The position numbers and the translations under genes are program-made. Positions 44,351 through 52,181 of a stretch of DNA of 64,000 bases are shown piece by piece (the first letter of the stretch is position 1; each line of letters starts with the position of its first letter). The notes under the pieces are model-generated. The model saw only the letters and a list, made by a program, of their open reading frames with translations. It ran no database searches and had not been told where the DNA came from. Source of the stretch: CAVSLM01 sp963728895 (GTDB taxonomy: Bacteria > Pseudomonadota > Gammaproteobacteria > JBBQDK01); NCBI GenBank assembly GCA_963728895.1, contig CAVSLM010000011.1:1-64000 (forward strand). The letters are read 5' to 3'.

Positions 44351-46255
44351 TCAGAACGCCGGATGCAGCGGATACACCCCGAAATCGTCGCACCACACCG
44401 TTCCGGACGCGGTACTACCCCATCCTCCCAGACCGCAGGCGACCGTTGCGATGCCGCTTGCGGGGGCCTGAAACGCCATGCAGGTGCGCGTCCAGTCGAA
44501 GGTCCCGAAACCCGCGTTCGAGCGATCGAAGGTACCGGAAAGCAATATGTTCGCACCGACGTCCTTGCTCTCGTATCCGACGATGTCCTCACCCTTGAGC
44601 CATCCGCACAACAGATAGGTTCCCCCGGGAACCATGCCGGTTACCGGCTGCAGCCACTGGGAGAACGTCGGGTAGTCGGTCGAGATCGAAACGCTGTGCT
44701 TTCCCCAATGACTGACGTCGGACGTCCATTCGACCTGCGAGATGCCATCCTGGATGGTCGTCCAGTCGTCGGGATTGCCGTTGCCCTGCTCGAACGAGCC
44801 GTTGGCCAGCACATTGGCCGGCGCAGTACCGCCGCGCTTGTCCAGCACCTGGATGTCGAACCTGATTCCGTCACCGGCCCATTGCACATTGCGGATGCGG
44901 AAGATCGCGCGCTCCGTGAAATAGGATCGCATCACCAGCGAGGTGTCCATCACCGGATTGCCCGGGTAGTACAGGTCGGTGGGGTCGGGCGAAAGTCCGG
45001 ATTCGGGCAGTACCACCCCGTCGGCGGCTTCGATCTTCAGCAGCGGAGGATTGAGCACCTGGAACGAAGGCTGGAACACGTGATAGACGGCCAGGCCGTT
45101 GTAGCGCGGCCCAACCGAGCCGTAGCCGCTTTCCGGTGTCTTTCGGTACTCGATCAGGAAATATTCGAAGGGCTGGTCGGTCGGAATCTTCACCGCGGCC
45201 ATCTTCTCGTTTGCCGAGGGCAGGAAGATCCCGCGCGTGCTGTGATCGATCACCCGCGGCTTCAGCCAGCCGAGCTTCTCGCGATCGAAGGCGCTGTAGT
45301 CTGCCGCGGGCAGGTCTTCGACGGTGTTCCCCATCAGCGAGAGCTGCTCGACCGTGCTGTACGGTCCGTAGAGATCGGGAAGTCCCACGTTGTGGGAGAA
45401 CTCGTGATTGAAGGCCCCGTAACGGCGGTAGGCGATGGCATAGGCGGTTTGCGCGTCGGCGAAACTCTTCACACCCGAAACGAGCGCGGCGCCGCCGCTC
45501 AAGTAGTCATAGCCGGGATCGCCCCCGATATGGCCCTGGGCCGAAATGACCATCCACACGCTGTCCACGATCCCATCGGCATTCACGTCGTAGTCGGCGG
45601 GATCGATTCCGGCGTGCTGCATGACCTCGTAGCGAAAATCCGCGTAACCGTAGTTCTCGGGATACGCAACCAGATCGCGCGGCAGCTGCACCCGGATCAG
45701 GTCCCATTGCACCTTCTCACGACCGCGGCCCAGCCAGTTCCAGTGTGCCGCCATCTGGTTGAGGACCGCTCTCACCTCGGCCGTGTTGTGAAATCCCGGC
45801 GGGCGATTCCAGTCCGGCGGCTCCTTCCAGTCTTCGAGCCTGGCATTGCGGAAGTCGACGATGATGCACAGGCCCTTGCGTACCGCGGCCGTGTAGTGGC
45901 TTGCGGAAATCAGTATCCGGTGTCTGATGCGGCTGCGAAGCTCGACGTAGAACGTGTGGCCATCGAGCGGCAGATCGGTGACCCGATGCTGGGTTACGGC
46001 ACCTGGAAAGTGGCGCGCGTACACATCCGAACGGCCCGGGCGGGTACCGATCCGCAGCCAGTATTCGTCGGCTCCCGGAGACCATTCGAACGTCTGGACG
46101 TTGGTTTTCAGTGAGCTGCCGTCCGCTGGCGAGATGACTACCGGTGAGGGATTGGGTGGATCATGACTTCGGCCGGGAGGGCTTTGCCACCCGGTGGTCG
46201 AGCACAGAATGAAAATGAAAGACATGGAACGCAGAACGAGCTTGTTCATACGCAC
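44351..46255 (-). CDS. Secreted M6-type metallopeptidase with C-terminal jelly-roll domain
   Basis: This 634-residue exported protein has a signal peptide (hydrophobic residues 5-20, then WQSPPGRS) and an N-terminal Fn3-like segment (about 36-110). The M6/immune-inhibitor-A-type peptidase core has the complete zinc motif HEFSHNVGLPD at residues 284-294 preceded by YGAFN, which is the HExxHxxGxxD signature. The C-terminal 150 residues (NVLANGSFEQGNGNPDDWTT, LQPVTGMVPGGTYLLCGWLK) form a carbohydrate-binding-like beta sandwich. The substrate is unknown. The gene stands alone; the M6 family includes virulence and nutrient proteases. Confidence 0.87.
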   Translation of the reverse strand: MRMNKLVLRSMSFIFILCSTTGWQSPPGRSHDPPNPSPVVISPADGSSLKTNVQTFEWSPGADEYWLRIGTRPGRSDVYARHFPGAVTQHRVTDLPLDGHTFYVELRSRIRHRILISASHYTAAVRKGLCIIVDFRNARLEDWKEPPDWNRPPGFHNTAEVRAVLNQMAAHWNWLGRGREKVQWDLIRVQLPRDLVAYPENYGYADFRYEVMQHAGIDPADYDVNADGIVDSVWMVISAQGHIGGDPGYDYLSGGAALVSGVKSFADAQTAYAIAYRRYGAFNHEFSHNVGLPDLYGPYSTVEQLSLMGNTVEDLPAADYSAFDREKLGWLKPRVIDHSTRGIFLPSANEKMAAVKIPTDQPFEYFLIEYRKTPESGYGSVGPRYNGLAVYHVFQPSFQVLNPPLLKIEAADGVVLPESGLSPDPTDLYYPGNPVMDTSLVMRSYFTERAIFRIRNVQWAGDGIRFDIQVLDKRGGTAPANVLANGSFEQGNGNPDDWTTIQDGISQVEWTSDVSHWGKHSVSISTDYPTFSQWLQPVTGMVPGGTYLLCGWLKGEDIVGYESKDVGANILLSGTFDRSNAGFGTFDWTRTCMAFQAPASGIATVACGLGGWGSTASGTVWCDDFGVYPLHPAF

Positions 46256-46889
46256 CTCCCTGACGTAAAAACTGTCGCGGCTCTGCGGCGCGAAGGCCGG
46301 ACTTTGTCGCCAATCCGCGCAGCGCGGCCACTGTGACGCGCCGGCCCCGAGCGCATCGGCGGGAACGTGGGAGGGCTTCCAGTCAGGAAGGAACTACGAG
46401 CGAAGGCGTAACGATCGGAGCGTCGATCAATGGCGCCGGTCTGGATAGCCGTCCTGTCCGCAAGCGCCTTGGGGCCACCTCCTCTCCCTGAAGTGCACTC
46501 GGAACCGGTGCACAAACAAGATCCTCCTTGTCGCGTCCGCGTGCATTGATAGGCATCACGATGAAGCGATCGTGGATCGATGGGGTCGATGGATCGATGG
46601 GGTCAAGACTCGATCGATTGCGGCTTGGGAAAAGGTATGTTTCAGCGAGCCGGAACAGCGGCGGCGAGGCAGTTGTACGGCCCCCCCATCGAGTCTGAAC
46701 CCAGTGAAAACAATCGATCGAGTCTGACCCCATTGAAAAGGGGGGGACATGCGGAATTGGGATGTAGTTGGCCCAATCCCGCATGGATCCCCGTCGTGCG
46801 AACCGCGAGGGAGGGGTAATGGCCGAACAGCAGGGTGCGCAATCGCACTGCCCGCAACCCCTCGAAGTACCCCGCTACCTCTGCACTCG
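46256..46889. other. Gap with GATCGAGTCTGACC repeats
   Basis: No supported gene in 634 bases. Three copies of a short repeat occur: inverted near 46,591-46,620 (GATGGGGTCAAGACTCGATC), and direct near 46,687 and 46,711-46,735 (AATCGATCGAGTCTGACCCC). The same word occurs at 35,630, 35,714 and 37,155. It often flanks REP-associated transposases in proteobacteria; no transposase is present here. Confidence 0.6.
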
Positions 46890-47072
46890 TTACGTGATGA
46901 CGATGTGCTTGTCTACCTCGAAGTACCAAGCAGCCGTCGACCAGAACCTTGTCTCTCCTTCTCGCGGTTTCTGGCCACCAGTCGGGCTCCCACCACCCGT
47001 GATCTTCTTCAGCGCCTCTTCATCGAGCTCTTTGCTGACTTCCAGGTCCTTGATTACCAACTTTGCGTTCAT
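46890..47072 (-). CDS. Short peptide with double-glycine-type leader (60 aa)
   Basis: From ATG 47072, with GAGGA eight bases upstream, 60 residues are encoded. The first 29 form an amphipathic leader, MNAKLVIKDLEVSKELDEEA continuing LKKITGGG, which ends in Gly-Gly. The rest (SPTGGQKPREGETRFWSTAAWYFEV and a short end) is an aromatic-rich tail. The leader pattern I-x-D-L-x5-L-D-x3-L-x2-[IV]-x-G-G is shared exactly with the peptide at 50,661. Such leaders are usual in bacteriocin-like or other exported peptides processed by C39 peptidase ABC exporters, but no such exporter or modifying enzyme is in the window. The frame continues five codons upstream. Confidence 0.7.
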   Translation of the reverse strand: MNAKLVIKDLEVSKELDEEALKKITGGGSPTGGQKPREGETRFWSTAAWYFEVDKHIVIT

Positions 47073-47087
47073 GCCGTAAGTCCTCAT

Positions 47088-47994
47088 CGTCTCCGAAGCG
47101 TGGATTTGACCGCCGAGTCATGCGGCTTTGCCGGATAATGAATGCAACCGGCGCAGCGGACGCCGCAGGTGGCGTGCCAATCTTCGGGTAGTGGTGTTCG
47201 CGCGCAGCCAACCTACGGACGTGACCCGAATATTCTTCAGCAAACGTACCCGGACAGTACGCTCGCGGTGCGTCCGCGAGACTCAAATGTTCGTAACGGG
47301 CAAACACAAATGCGCAGAGCGTTGGAAGAAAGACGAGACCGCCCACGTGCAACGCCGAAGCAGCACCACAAGGGTGCGCCAGCGCAGCCCGCCTGCATGG
47401 CTGAACGGAGATATCGTGGACGTGCTCAAGGCACTACTCCACTCCTGTACCCGGCAAGCGCGAAGCGCGCGGCCGGCTTGTCGCGCGGGCAACGGATGGC
47501 TCCGGCAAGCAGGATGCCCCGGTTTGTTGGCCACGTCCGAACCTGTCAGCGCGAGTCGGCAGGCATCGATGACCGCTCTTGCCGTACTTCATTCCGCCGC
47601 CGCCCGGCAATAGATAGGTGCGGAGCGGTCGCGAACGCTGCGAGCGAGGCGGCTGTTGCGCGCCCGCAGTGACTGCCGGATGGGCTTGCCGCGCTTGACT
47701 GAGTGGGTTCCCGGCAATCGCGTGTTGGGGCCGGGTCGACTGGGGCGAACTGATCGTCGCCCTCTTCAAGCTCTCTGGCTGCCTGGCCACTATCAAGTGG
47801 TAGGCTGTTCCGGTCTACCTCTGGCGCCCCTGCGCGGCGGGGGGCGGACCACATCGATCAAGGTCGTTGCTGCGGGACGGCTGCGAACTCCGCCACCTCC
47901 CGGGATGCTGGTGAGATCTCCGGGCTACTCCGTGCGTCTGGCGGGCAACCCACTTCAATGCGCCCGCTCGGGCGCCGGCATCGGTGAGGCCACC
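47088..47994. other. Gap without a supported gene; contains a dispersed-element end
   Basis: Open frames here lack family features and mirror GC-rich composition. At 47,872-47,926 the sequence GGACGGCTGCGAACTCCGCC, followed by CTCCCGGGATGCTGGTGAGA and TCTCCGGGCTA, is a right-end fragment of the dispersed element; its partner copy is at 57,365-57,417. Confidence 0.6.
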
Positions 47995-48198
47995 TTGAAC
48001 ACATCCTCTCTACTCTGGACCGTCCTGTTCAGCTCGATCGGGCTCGGCTTCTTTATCTACGGCAAACGGCAGAGGGCGGTCGTCCCACTCGTTTGCGGGC
48101 TGGTGCTCATGGTGTACCCGTACCTGGTCTCCAGCACTGCGCTGCTGGTCGGAATTGGAATCGCGCTGGTGGCGGTACCGTACTTCGTAAGAATCTGA
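47995..48198 (+). CDS. Small two-helix membrane protein (67 aa)
   Basis: This short frame starts at TTG 47995 with GGTGAGG five bases upstream and encodes MNTSSLLWTVLFSSIGLGFF, then YGKRQRAVVPLVCGLVLMVY and PYLVSSTALLVGIGIALVAV. Two or three membrane helices are separated by a positively charged loop (YGKRQRAV), so the N-terminus should face out. Similar small proteins ending in a PYF.R-type motif are common in proteobacteria, without known function. It lies close to, and convergent with, the large membrane gene at 48.3 kb. Confidence 0.7.
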   Translation: MNTSSLLWTVLFSSIGLGFFIYGKRQRAVVPLVCGLVLMVYPYLVSSTALLVGIGIALVAVPYFVRI

Positions 48199-48292
48199 CT
48201 GGCAGATTGCCCGCCTTGCAGTTCGTCTTGCGCCTGTCACGAAAGCGCAAGGGCCGGGTGCATGCGGGCGCGTCACTTCCCCCAATGCCCGA

Positions 48293-50197
48293 TCAGCCGG
48301 CGGACCCGGGGCGGACCGGCCAGCGTTGCATTGGGGGCAGATAGTACCCTGCCGGTTCGCGCTTCCACCAAGCACCGGTGCTCGCGCGTTCCCCTGCGTC
48401 GGTGAACCGGTAGCGATACAGCATGGAACGCACATAGGTCGGCGGCTTGCCGGGAAAGGGATCGCTCGCCAGCAGCCCCAGCACGTCGGGGCTGCCTTCC
48501 AGCAGCCGTTGCATGAATGCCCCAAGCCAGGGATGCAGGTAGGGCGGTTGTGCAGCGGCGAACCACATTTCCCAGTCGAGGCGCGGCTGATGGGGAATGT
48601 TCCAGGTCGGACGCCGGTAGGGGTCGCCCGGCTTGTAGCGGAATTCGTACGGCTTCCAGTGCTCGCCGTCGCGCGAGCCTTCGACGATGATCTCGTAGCG
48701 CGTGGTATTGATCACCGCGAAGAATCCGTACAGGTTGGTGATGCCCAGGCGCGATACTGACGCCGCCACCGATGCAAGCGGCTCCGGTGGGTTGCGCCCG
48801 AAGGTCGCCCATGCCTGGGTGGCATTGGACACCAGAACCAGGATGGCAAGACTCGCCGTAGTCGCAGTGGCGGTACGGCCCGGCAGCGGCATGCGGTGCC
48901 CGGCACGCTGACCGAGACGCGCCGGCAGCAGCCGGCGCACCGCGGCATCGTCGAACAGCAGCAGGGTCAGGCAGAGCGTCAGCAGATTCAGGAAATGGTA
49001 ATTGCCGGTCAGTGCGATGGCACTCTGCAGGACGATGAACCCCCAGGCGGCAACGAAGCGCGGACGGCGCGGCAGGAACACCAGCCACGGCAACAACAGC
49101 TCGATGCCGAACACCGCCAGAACGCACAGTTGCTGGAACCAGTCCGGCAGCTGGTGCGCATACCAGGCCAGCGGCGTGGGCAGGGGCTGCGTCTCGTAGT
49201 GGTACTTCAATGCCGTGAGCTGTGCCCAGCTCTTGTCGCCGCTGAGCAGCTTGACCAGTCCCGAAAGCAACATGAAACGGAACAGCAGCCAGCGATACAG
49301 CCACACGGCGATCCGCGAGCCGCTGGTCAGAAAGATCGCGAGGAACCCCACTTCGAGCAGAAGTACGTCGGACTGCACGCCTCCGAACAGCTGCAGTGCG
49401 TACCACAGCGACAGGTACAGCACGAATGCCACCAGCAGCATCGGACGTACCCAAGCGTCGAGCACCACCAGTGCCGAAGCGAGCAGTCCTGCAATGCACG
49501 CAGCGCGCAGCGCCGCGTTGGATGCATTGATCCAGAACAGCGTGGGAATGAACCAGTAGCGCTCGGCGCCGCTCCCGGCGGCGGCCAGGTCGAGGTAGTC
49601 CCCCAACGGCAGGATGCCGTCGTTGCCGACCAGCCCGGTCACCTGAGCGAGCACAGACGCAAACCCGGAGAAATAGATCAGCCCCAGCAGGCGCAGAAAC
49701 AGCCAGCTCACCCGGCGATACTCGGCCGGATAACGCTCGTCACCCCATAGCCGCCGGGCCCACCAGTGGGCCGCGGGCCGATGGCGTGCGATCAGTGCAT
49801 AGACGCGCTCCGACAGCAAGCCGAAGCCGGGCACATGCCGGTACAGCCACAGCCCGCTCCCGTGACCGCGCGCTTCGGCAAGCACCCGGAACGCCGCCTC
49901 GGCTCCGCTACAGCGCCTGCCGTCCGGAAGGAAGAGCTGAATGGCACCGGCGAATTCCGCCGGCGCCACCTCAGGATGTGCCGCTGCCGTTTCCTGGTAC
50001 GGCGCGTAATGCACCGATACACCCGTAAGTCGCCGCCAGTACCGTACCCAGTAAGCGCAGAAGGCGCAGTCGCCGTCGTAGACCAGCAGCGGGCGCTCGT
50101 CGCGGCCCCCGGCCGCGGAGTTGTGTTGCGATGTCGACTCCTTCGGTGCGAGGTTTCTTGCCGCGCTGTCTGTCGGAGCCTTGTCCTTTTCTCCCAT
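48293..50197 (-). CDS. DCC (DUF393) thiol-disulfide domain fused to lipase-maturation-factor-like membrane protein
   Basis: This 634-residue protein joins two families. Residues 35-160 are a DCC/DUF393 domain with the defining D-x2-C-x2-C motif (LLVYDGDCAFCAYWVRYW, Cys44 and Cys47). Residues about 170-620 resemble lipase maturation factor 1: about ten membrane helices followed by a periplasmic domain ending FVNP-type residues (YRRPTWNIPHQPRLDWEMWFAA, LHPWLGAFMQRLLEGSPDVL). LMF1 in vertebrates aids folding of lipases in the ER; bacterial relatives are uncharacterised. The N-terminal extension (MGEKDKAPTDSAARN) is polar and probably disordered. The gene faces the two-helix gene and has a dispersed element 24 bases beyond its start. 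Confidence 0.9.
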   Translation of the reverse strand: MGEKDKAPTDSAARNLAPKESTSQHNSAAGGRDERPLLVYDGDCAFCAYWVRYWRRLTGVSVHYAPYQETAAAHPEVAPAEFAGAIQLFLPDGRRCSGAEAAFRVLAEARGHGSGLWLYRHVPGFGLLSERVYALIARHRPAAHWWARRLWGDERYPAEYRRVSWLFLRLLGLIYFSGFASVLAQVTGLVGNDGILPLGDYLDLAAAGSGAERYWFIPTLFWINASNAALRAACIAGLLASALVVLDAWVRPMLLVAFVLYLSLWYALQLFGGVQSDVLLLEVGFLAIFLTSGSRIAVWLYRWLLFRFMLLSGLVKLLSGDKSWAQLTALKYHYETQPLPTPLAWYAHQLPDWFQQLCVLAVFGIELLLPWLVFLPRRPRFVAAWGFIVLQSAIALTGNYHFLNLLTLCLTLLLFDDAAVRRLLPARLGQRAGHRMPLPGRTATATTASLAILVLVSNATQAWATFGRNPPEPLASVAASVSRLGITNLYGFFAVINTTRYEIIVEGSRDGEHWKPYEFRYKPGDPYRRPTWNIPHQPRLDWEMWFAAAQPPYLHPWLGAFMQRLLEGSPDVLGLLASDPFPGKPPTYVRSMLYRYRFTDAGERASTGAWWKREPAGYYLPPMQRWPVRPGSAG

Positions 50198-50221
50198 CGC
50201 TCGTGCACCGCCGTCGAGGGG

Positions 50222-50360
50222 TTAACCCGGAAATCTCACCGGCCGGCCAGCGGCTGGCCGGTAAGTGAATGGATCGAGGCGAAGATCTGGCATTTTTGAA
50301 GACCTCTGAACGATGACACACGGTTCACGCCGCTGGCCTATGGTGAGATTTCCGGGTTAA
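50222..50360. repeat. Complete MITE-like element with 19-bp terminal inverted repeats
   Basis: Exact inverted ends TTAACCCGGAAATCTCACC (50,222-50,240) and GGTGAGATTTCCGGGTTAA (50,342-50,360) enclose 101 bases. The interior shares TGAATGGATCG, AGATCTGGCAT and GAACGATGACACACGG with copies at 22.6, 52.0 and 57.5 kb. No coding capacity. It separates the LMF1-like gene from the second short peptide. Confidence 0.85.
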
Positions 50361-50660
50361 GGAGAAAATCTAACGATTCCGGGGAAGCAAATGAACCCGG
50401 CACATGCATCGCTCTTGTGTCGGTGCAGATCCCGCAATGCTTGGCCACTTGTTGGCTGCCGCACACCGTTTCCTGGCCTTGCGCAGTGCAGGCGCGGTCG
50501 TGCCGCGCACTGGTCGTGTGAGCAAAGTAACCAGCAATCCTAGAGCTATTTGCACGGCCAGGATGCCAGATTGGAATTGGCATATTCCCTGCCCGATACA
50601 AAAGGCGTCCGGCTCGTAGCCCGACGCGAATGCCATCCACTTGCCCCAAGGAGAAAGACC
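50361..50660. other. Gap before the second short peptide
   Basis: 300 bases without a recognised gene. Candidate promoter elements for the peptide gene could not be placed with confidence. Confidence 0.5.
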
Positions 50661-50861
50661 ATGCTGAGCATCGAAGACCTGTACCAAGAGGAAGCACTGG
50701 ACCGCACGACACTGGCCACGGTGTGCGGTGGCAGAATGAAGATCCCGGGCAGGACCGTTTCCCCCGGTAGCCTGCTGATGTCGCCGGACGGCGAGCCGGT
50801 ATCTGTCTACGTCGACGGCGTACTGGTCAACTCCGTCTCCGACGGCTTCGTGCATCTGTAG
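50661..50861 (+). CDS. Short peptide with double-glycine-type leader (66 aa)
   Basis: ATG 50661 has AAGGAG eight bases upstream. The 66-residue product begins MLSIEDLYQEEALDRTTLAT and has VCGG at residues 21-24, ending a leader that matches the peptide at 46.9 kb position by position (I-x-D-L-x5-L-D-x3-L-x2-[IV]-x-G-G). The remainder (RMKIPGRTVSPGSLLMSPDG, EPVSVYVDGVLVNSVSDGFV and HL) is not like the first peptide. Both could be exported precursors of a bacteriocin-type system. No transporter is nearby. Confidence 0.72.
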   Translation: MLSIEDLYQEEALDRTTLATVCGGRMKIPGRTVSPGSLLMSPDGEPVSVYVDGVLVNSVSDGFVHL

Positions 50862-51451
50862 GCGAGCTGCACAGTACAAGACGTGCCCCGTGCTGTACCG
50901 ACGCGGGACTGGCAATCCGGGGTGACCCAGGGGCGGAATGCCCCCATACCTGTCAGCCACATGCACTCCGGTCCGATCCCGTGTCGGCGTCAGTACCGCT
51001 GCCAAGTGGGACCGCTCATCAGCATACCTCACTGGGATAGCCATCTCACCCGGACAGTGTCTCTTTTCAGGGACCGCGGAAACTCCGTGACCGGCACTCC
51101 GGGAGCTCATTTCGCCGCCGCCCGGTGAAAAATACGGGTCCAGGAATCAGCGTGTTTGAAACCTGTCCACGAGCATCGCTCCCAAACGCTCCCAGCTTCG
51201 AGTGCCGGCGCTCGAGCCGCCGCAGGGGGGCTGCACTCGCCATGCATCCCGCACATGCACCGATCGGCATCGCAAGGCCGGCTCGTGGCCTGGTTCTCCC
51301 CATCCCTGAATCGCAATTGAAACAATCGATCAACGAAGTCCCGGTCCGGCGAAGTGGGTTTGATACGGCACCCCTGCATCCTGTAGCCACTGTAGAGCCG
51401 TGCTTCGCCCGGGAGTGCATGCGGGGGCGGCGCAGGAAGGAGGATCCGGCC
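50862..51451. other. Gap between the peptide gene and the START-like gene
   Basis: No supported gene in these 590 bases. Near 51,117-51,143 GCCGCCCGGTGAAAAATACG GGTCC is a degenerate end of the ATATGCGGG-type repeat found at 16.4-17.9 kb. Confidence 0.45.
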
Positions 51452-52015
51452 ATGTTGATCAAGCTCGTTTCGGCAGCGGTTCTGGCACTGCTTTCCCTGA
51501 GCGCACATGCCTACCAGCTGGTGCGTCTGGAGGTCGACCGGCACGCGGACGTCTACACGGTTTACGTGGTGATGGACTTCGACCTGCCTGCGCAGAGCAT
51601 CCGTGCGGTGTTGACGGACTACGCGCACCTCGACCGCATCAACGACTCGATCACCTCCAGCGAGATCATCGGTGCCCAGCAGAACGGAGCGCTGCGGGTG
51701 CGCACCCGCTTCAGGAACTGCGTGCTGTTCTTCTGTCGCAGGCTGCAAAAGGTGGAAGACATCACCGAGGACGAGCAGGGGCGGATCAAGGTGGTCATCG
51801 TACCCGGTTCGTCCAACTTCCGTTCCGGACAGGCTTCGTGGGAGGTGCGGAGCACGAGGTCGGGCAGCCGCGTGATCCACCGGGCGACGCTGGAGCCCGA
51901 CCTCTGGATACCACCCTGGATGGGGACGGCAATCCTGAAGAACGCCCTGCGCCGCGAGATCGAGAAGAGCTTCGAGGGCCTGGCCCGGAAATCTCACCAG
52001 CCGGGCAGCGGCTGA
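51452..52015 (+). CDS. SRPBCC (START-like) periplasmic protein, C-terminus encoded by a repeat
   Basis: This 187-residue protein has a clear signal peptide (MLIKLVSAAVLALLSLSAHA, cleavage after Ala20) and a SRPBCC/polyketide-cyclase-like fold: YTVYVVMDFDLPAQSIRAVL, DRINDSITSSEIIG, FFCRRLQKVEDITEDEQGRI, HRATLEPDLWIPPWMGTAIL. GGAGG lies upstream of ATG 51452. The natural end is lost: the last eleven residues (LARKSHQPGSG) are encoded by the left end of a dispersed repeat copy starting at 51,983, and translation stops inside it. Ligand unknown. Confidence 0.87.
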   Translation: MLIKLVSAAVLALLSLSAHAYQLVRLEVDRHADVYTVYVVMDFDLPAQSIRAVLTDYAHLDRINDSITSSEIIGAQQNGALRVRTRFRNCVLFFCRRLQKVEDITEDEQGRIKVVIVPGSSNFRSGQASWEVRSTRSGSRVIHRATLEPDLWIPPWMGTAILKNALRREIEKSFEGLARKSHQPGSG

Positions 52016-52121
52016 CCAGTAAGTGAATGGATCGCGGGGAAGATGTGGCATTCTTCGCGATCGTCGGACGAGGAGACAGTGTTCACGCCGCCGGCCCATC
52101 CCGGTTCTGGCGGTTTCTCGC
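51983..52121 (+). repeat. Copy of the CCCGGAAATCTCACC dispersed element
   Basis: Starts GCCCGGAAATCTCACCAGCC and carries TGAATGGATCG, GATGTGGCATTCTTCGCGATC and ATCCCGGTTCTGGCGGTTTC, shared with the 57.5-kb copy. The left end has inserted into the 3' end of the START-like gene; a right terminus is not recognised. Confidence 0.8.
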
Positions 52122-52181
52122 GCGACTTGGCCTGCTCTTCACCTGCAAGCTCGACGATTCGCCTCCTGCAGGGAGCCGGCT

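Noticed and set aside
44171..46114. A 647-codon open frame on the plus strand opposite the metallopeptidase gene
   Set aside because: It has no family features and is the antisense image of a gene with a complete zinc motif and signal peptide. High GC produces long empty frames.
46970..46985. A ten-base match to the 3' end of tRNA-Phe as a possible right att site
   Set aside because: The match CTGGCCACCA is too short, is embedded in the peptide gene, and no integrase is present.
47128..47613. A 161-codon frame in the gap before the two-helix gene
   Set aside because: Arg/Ser-rich, no recognisable domain, no ribosome site, and overlapped by another open frame of equal quality.
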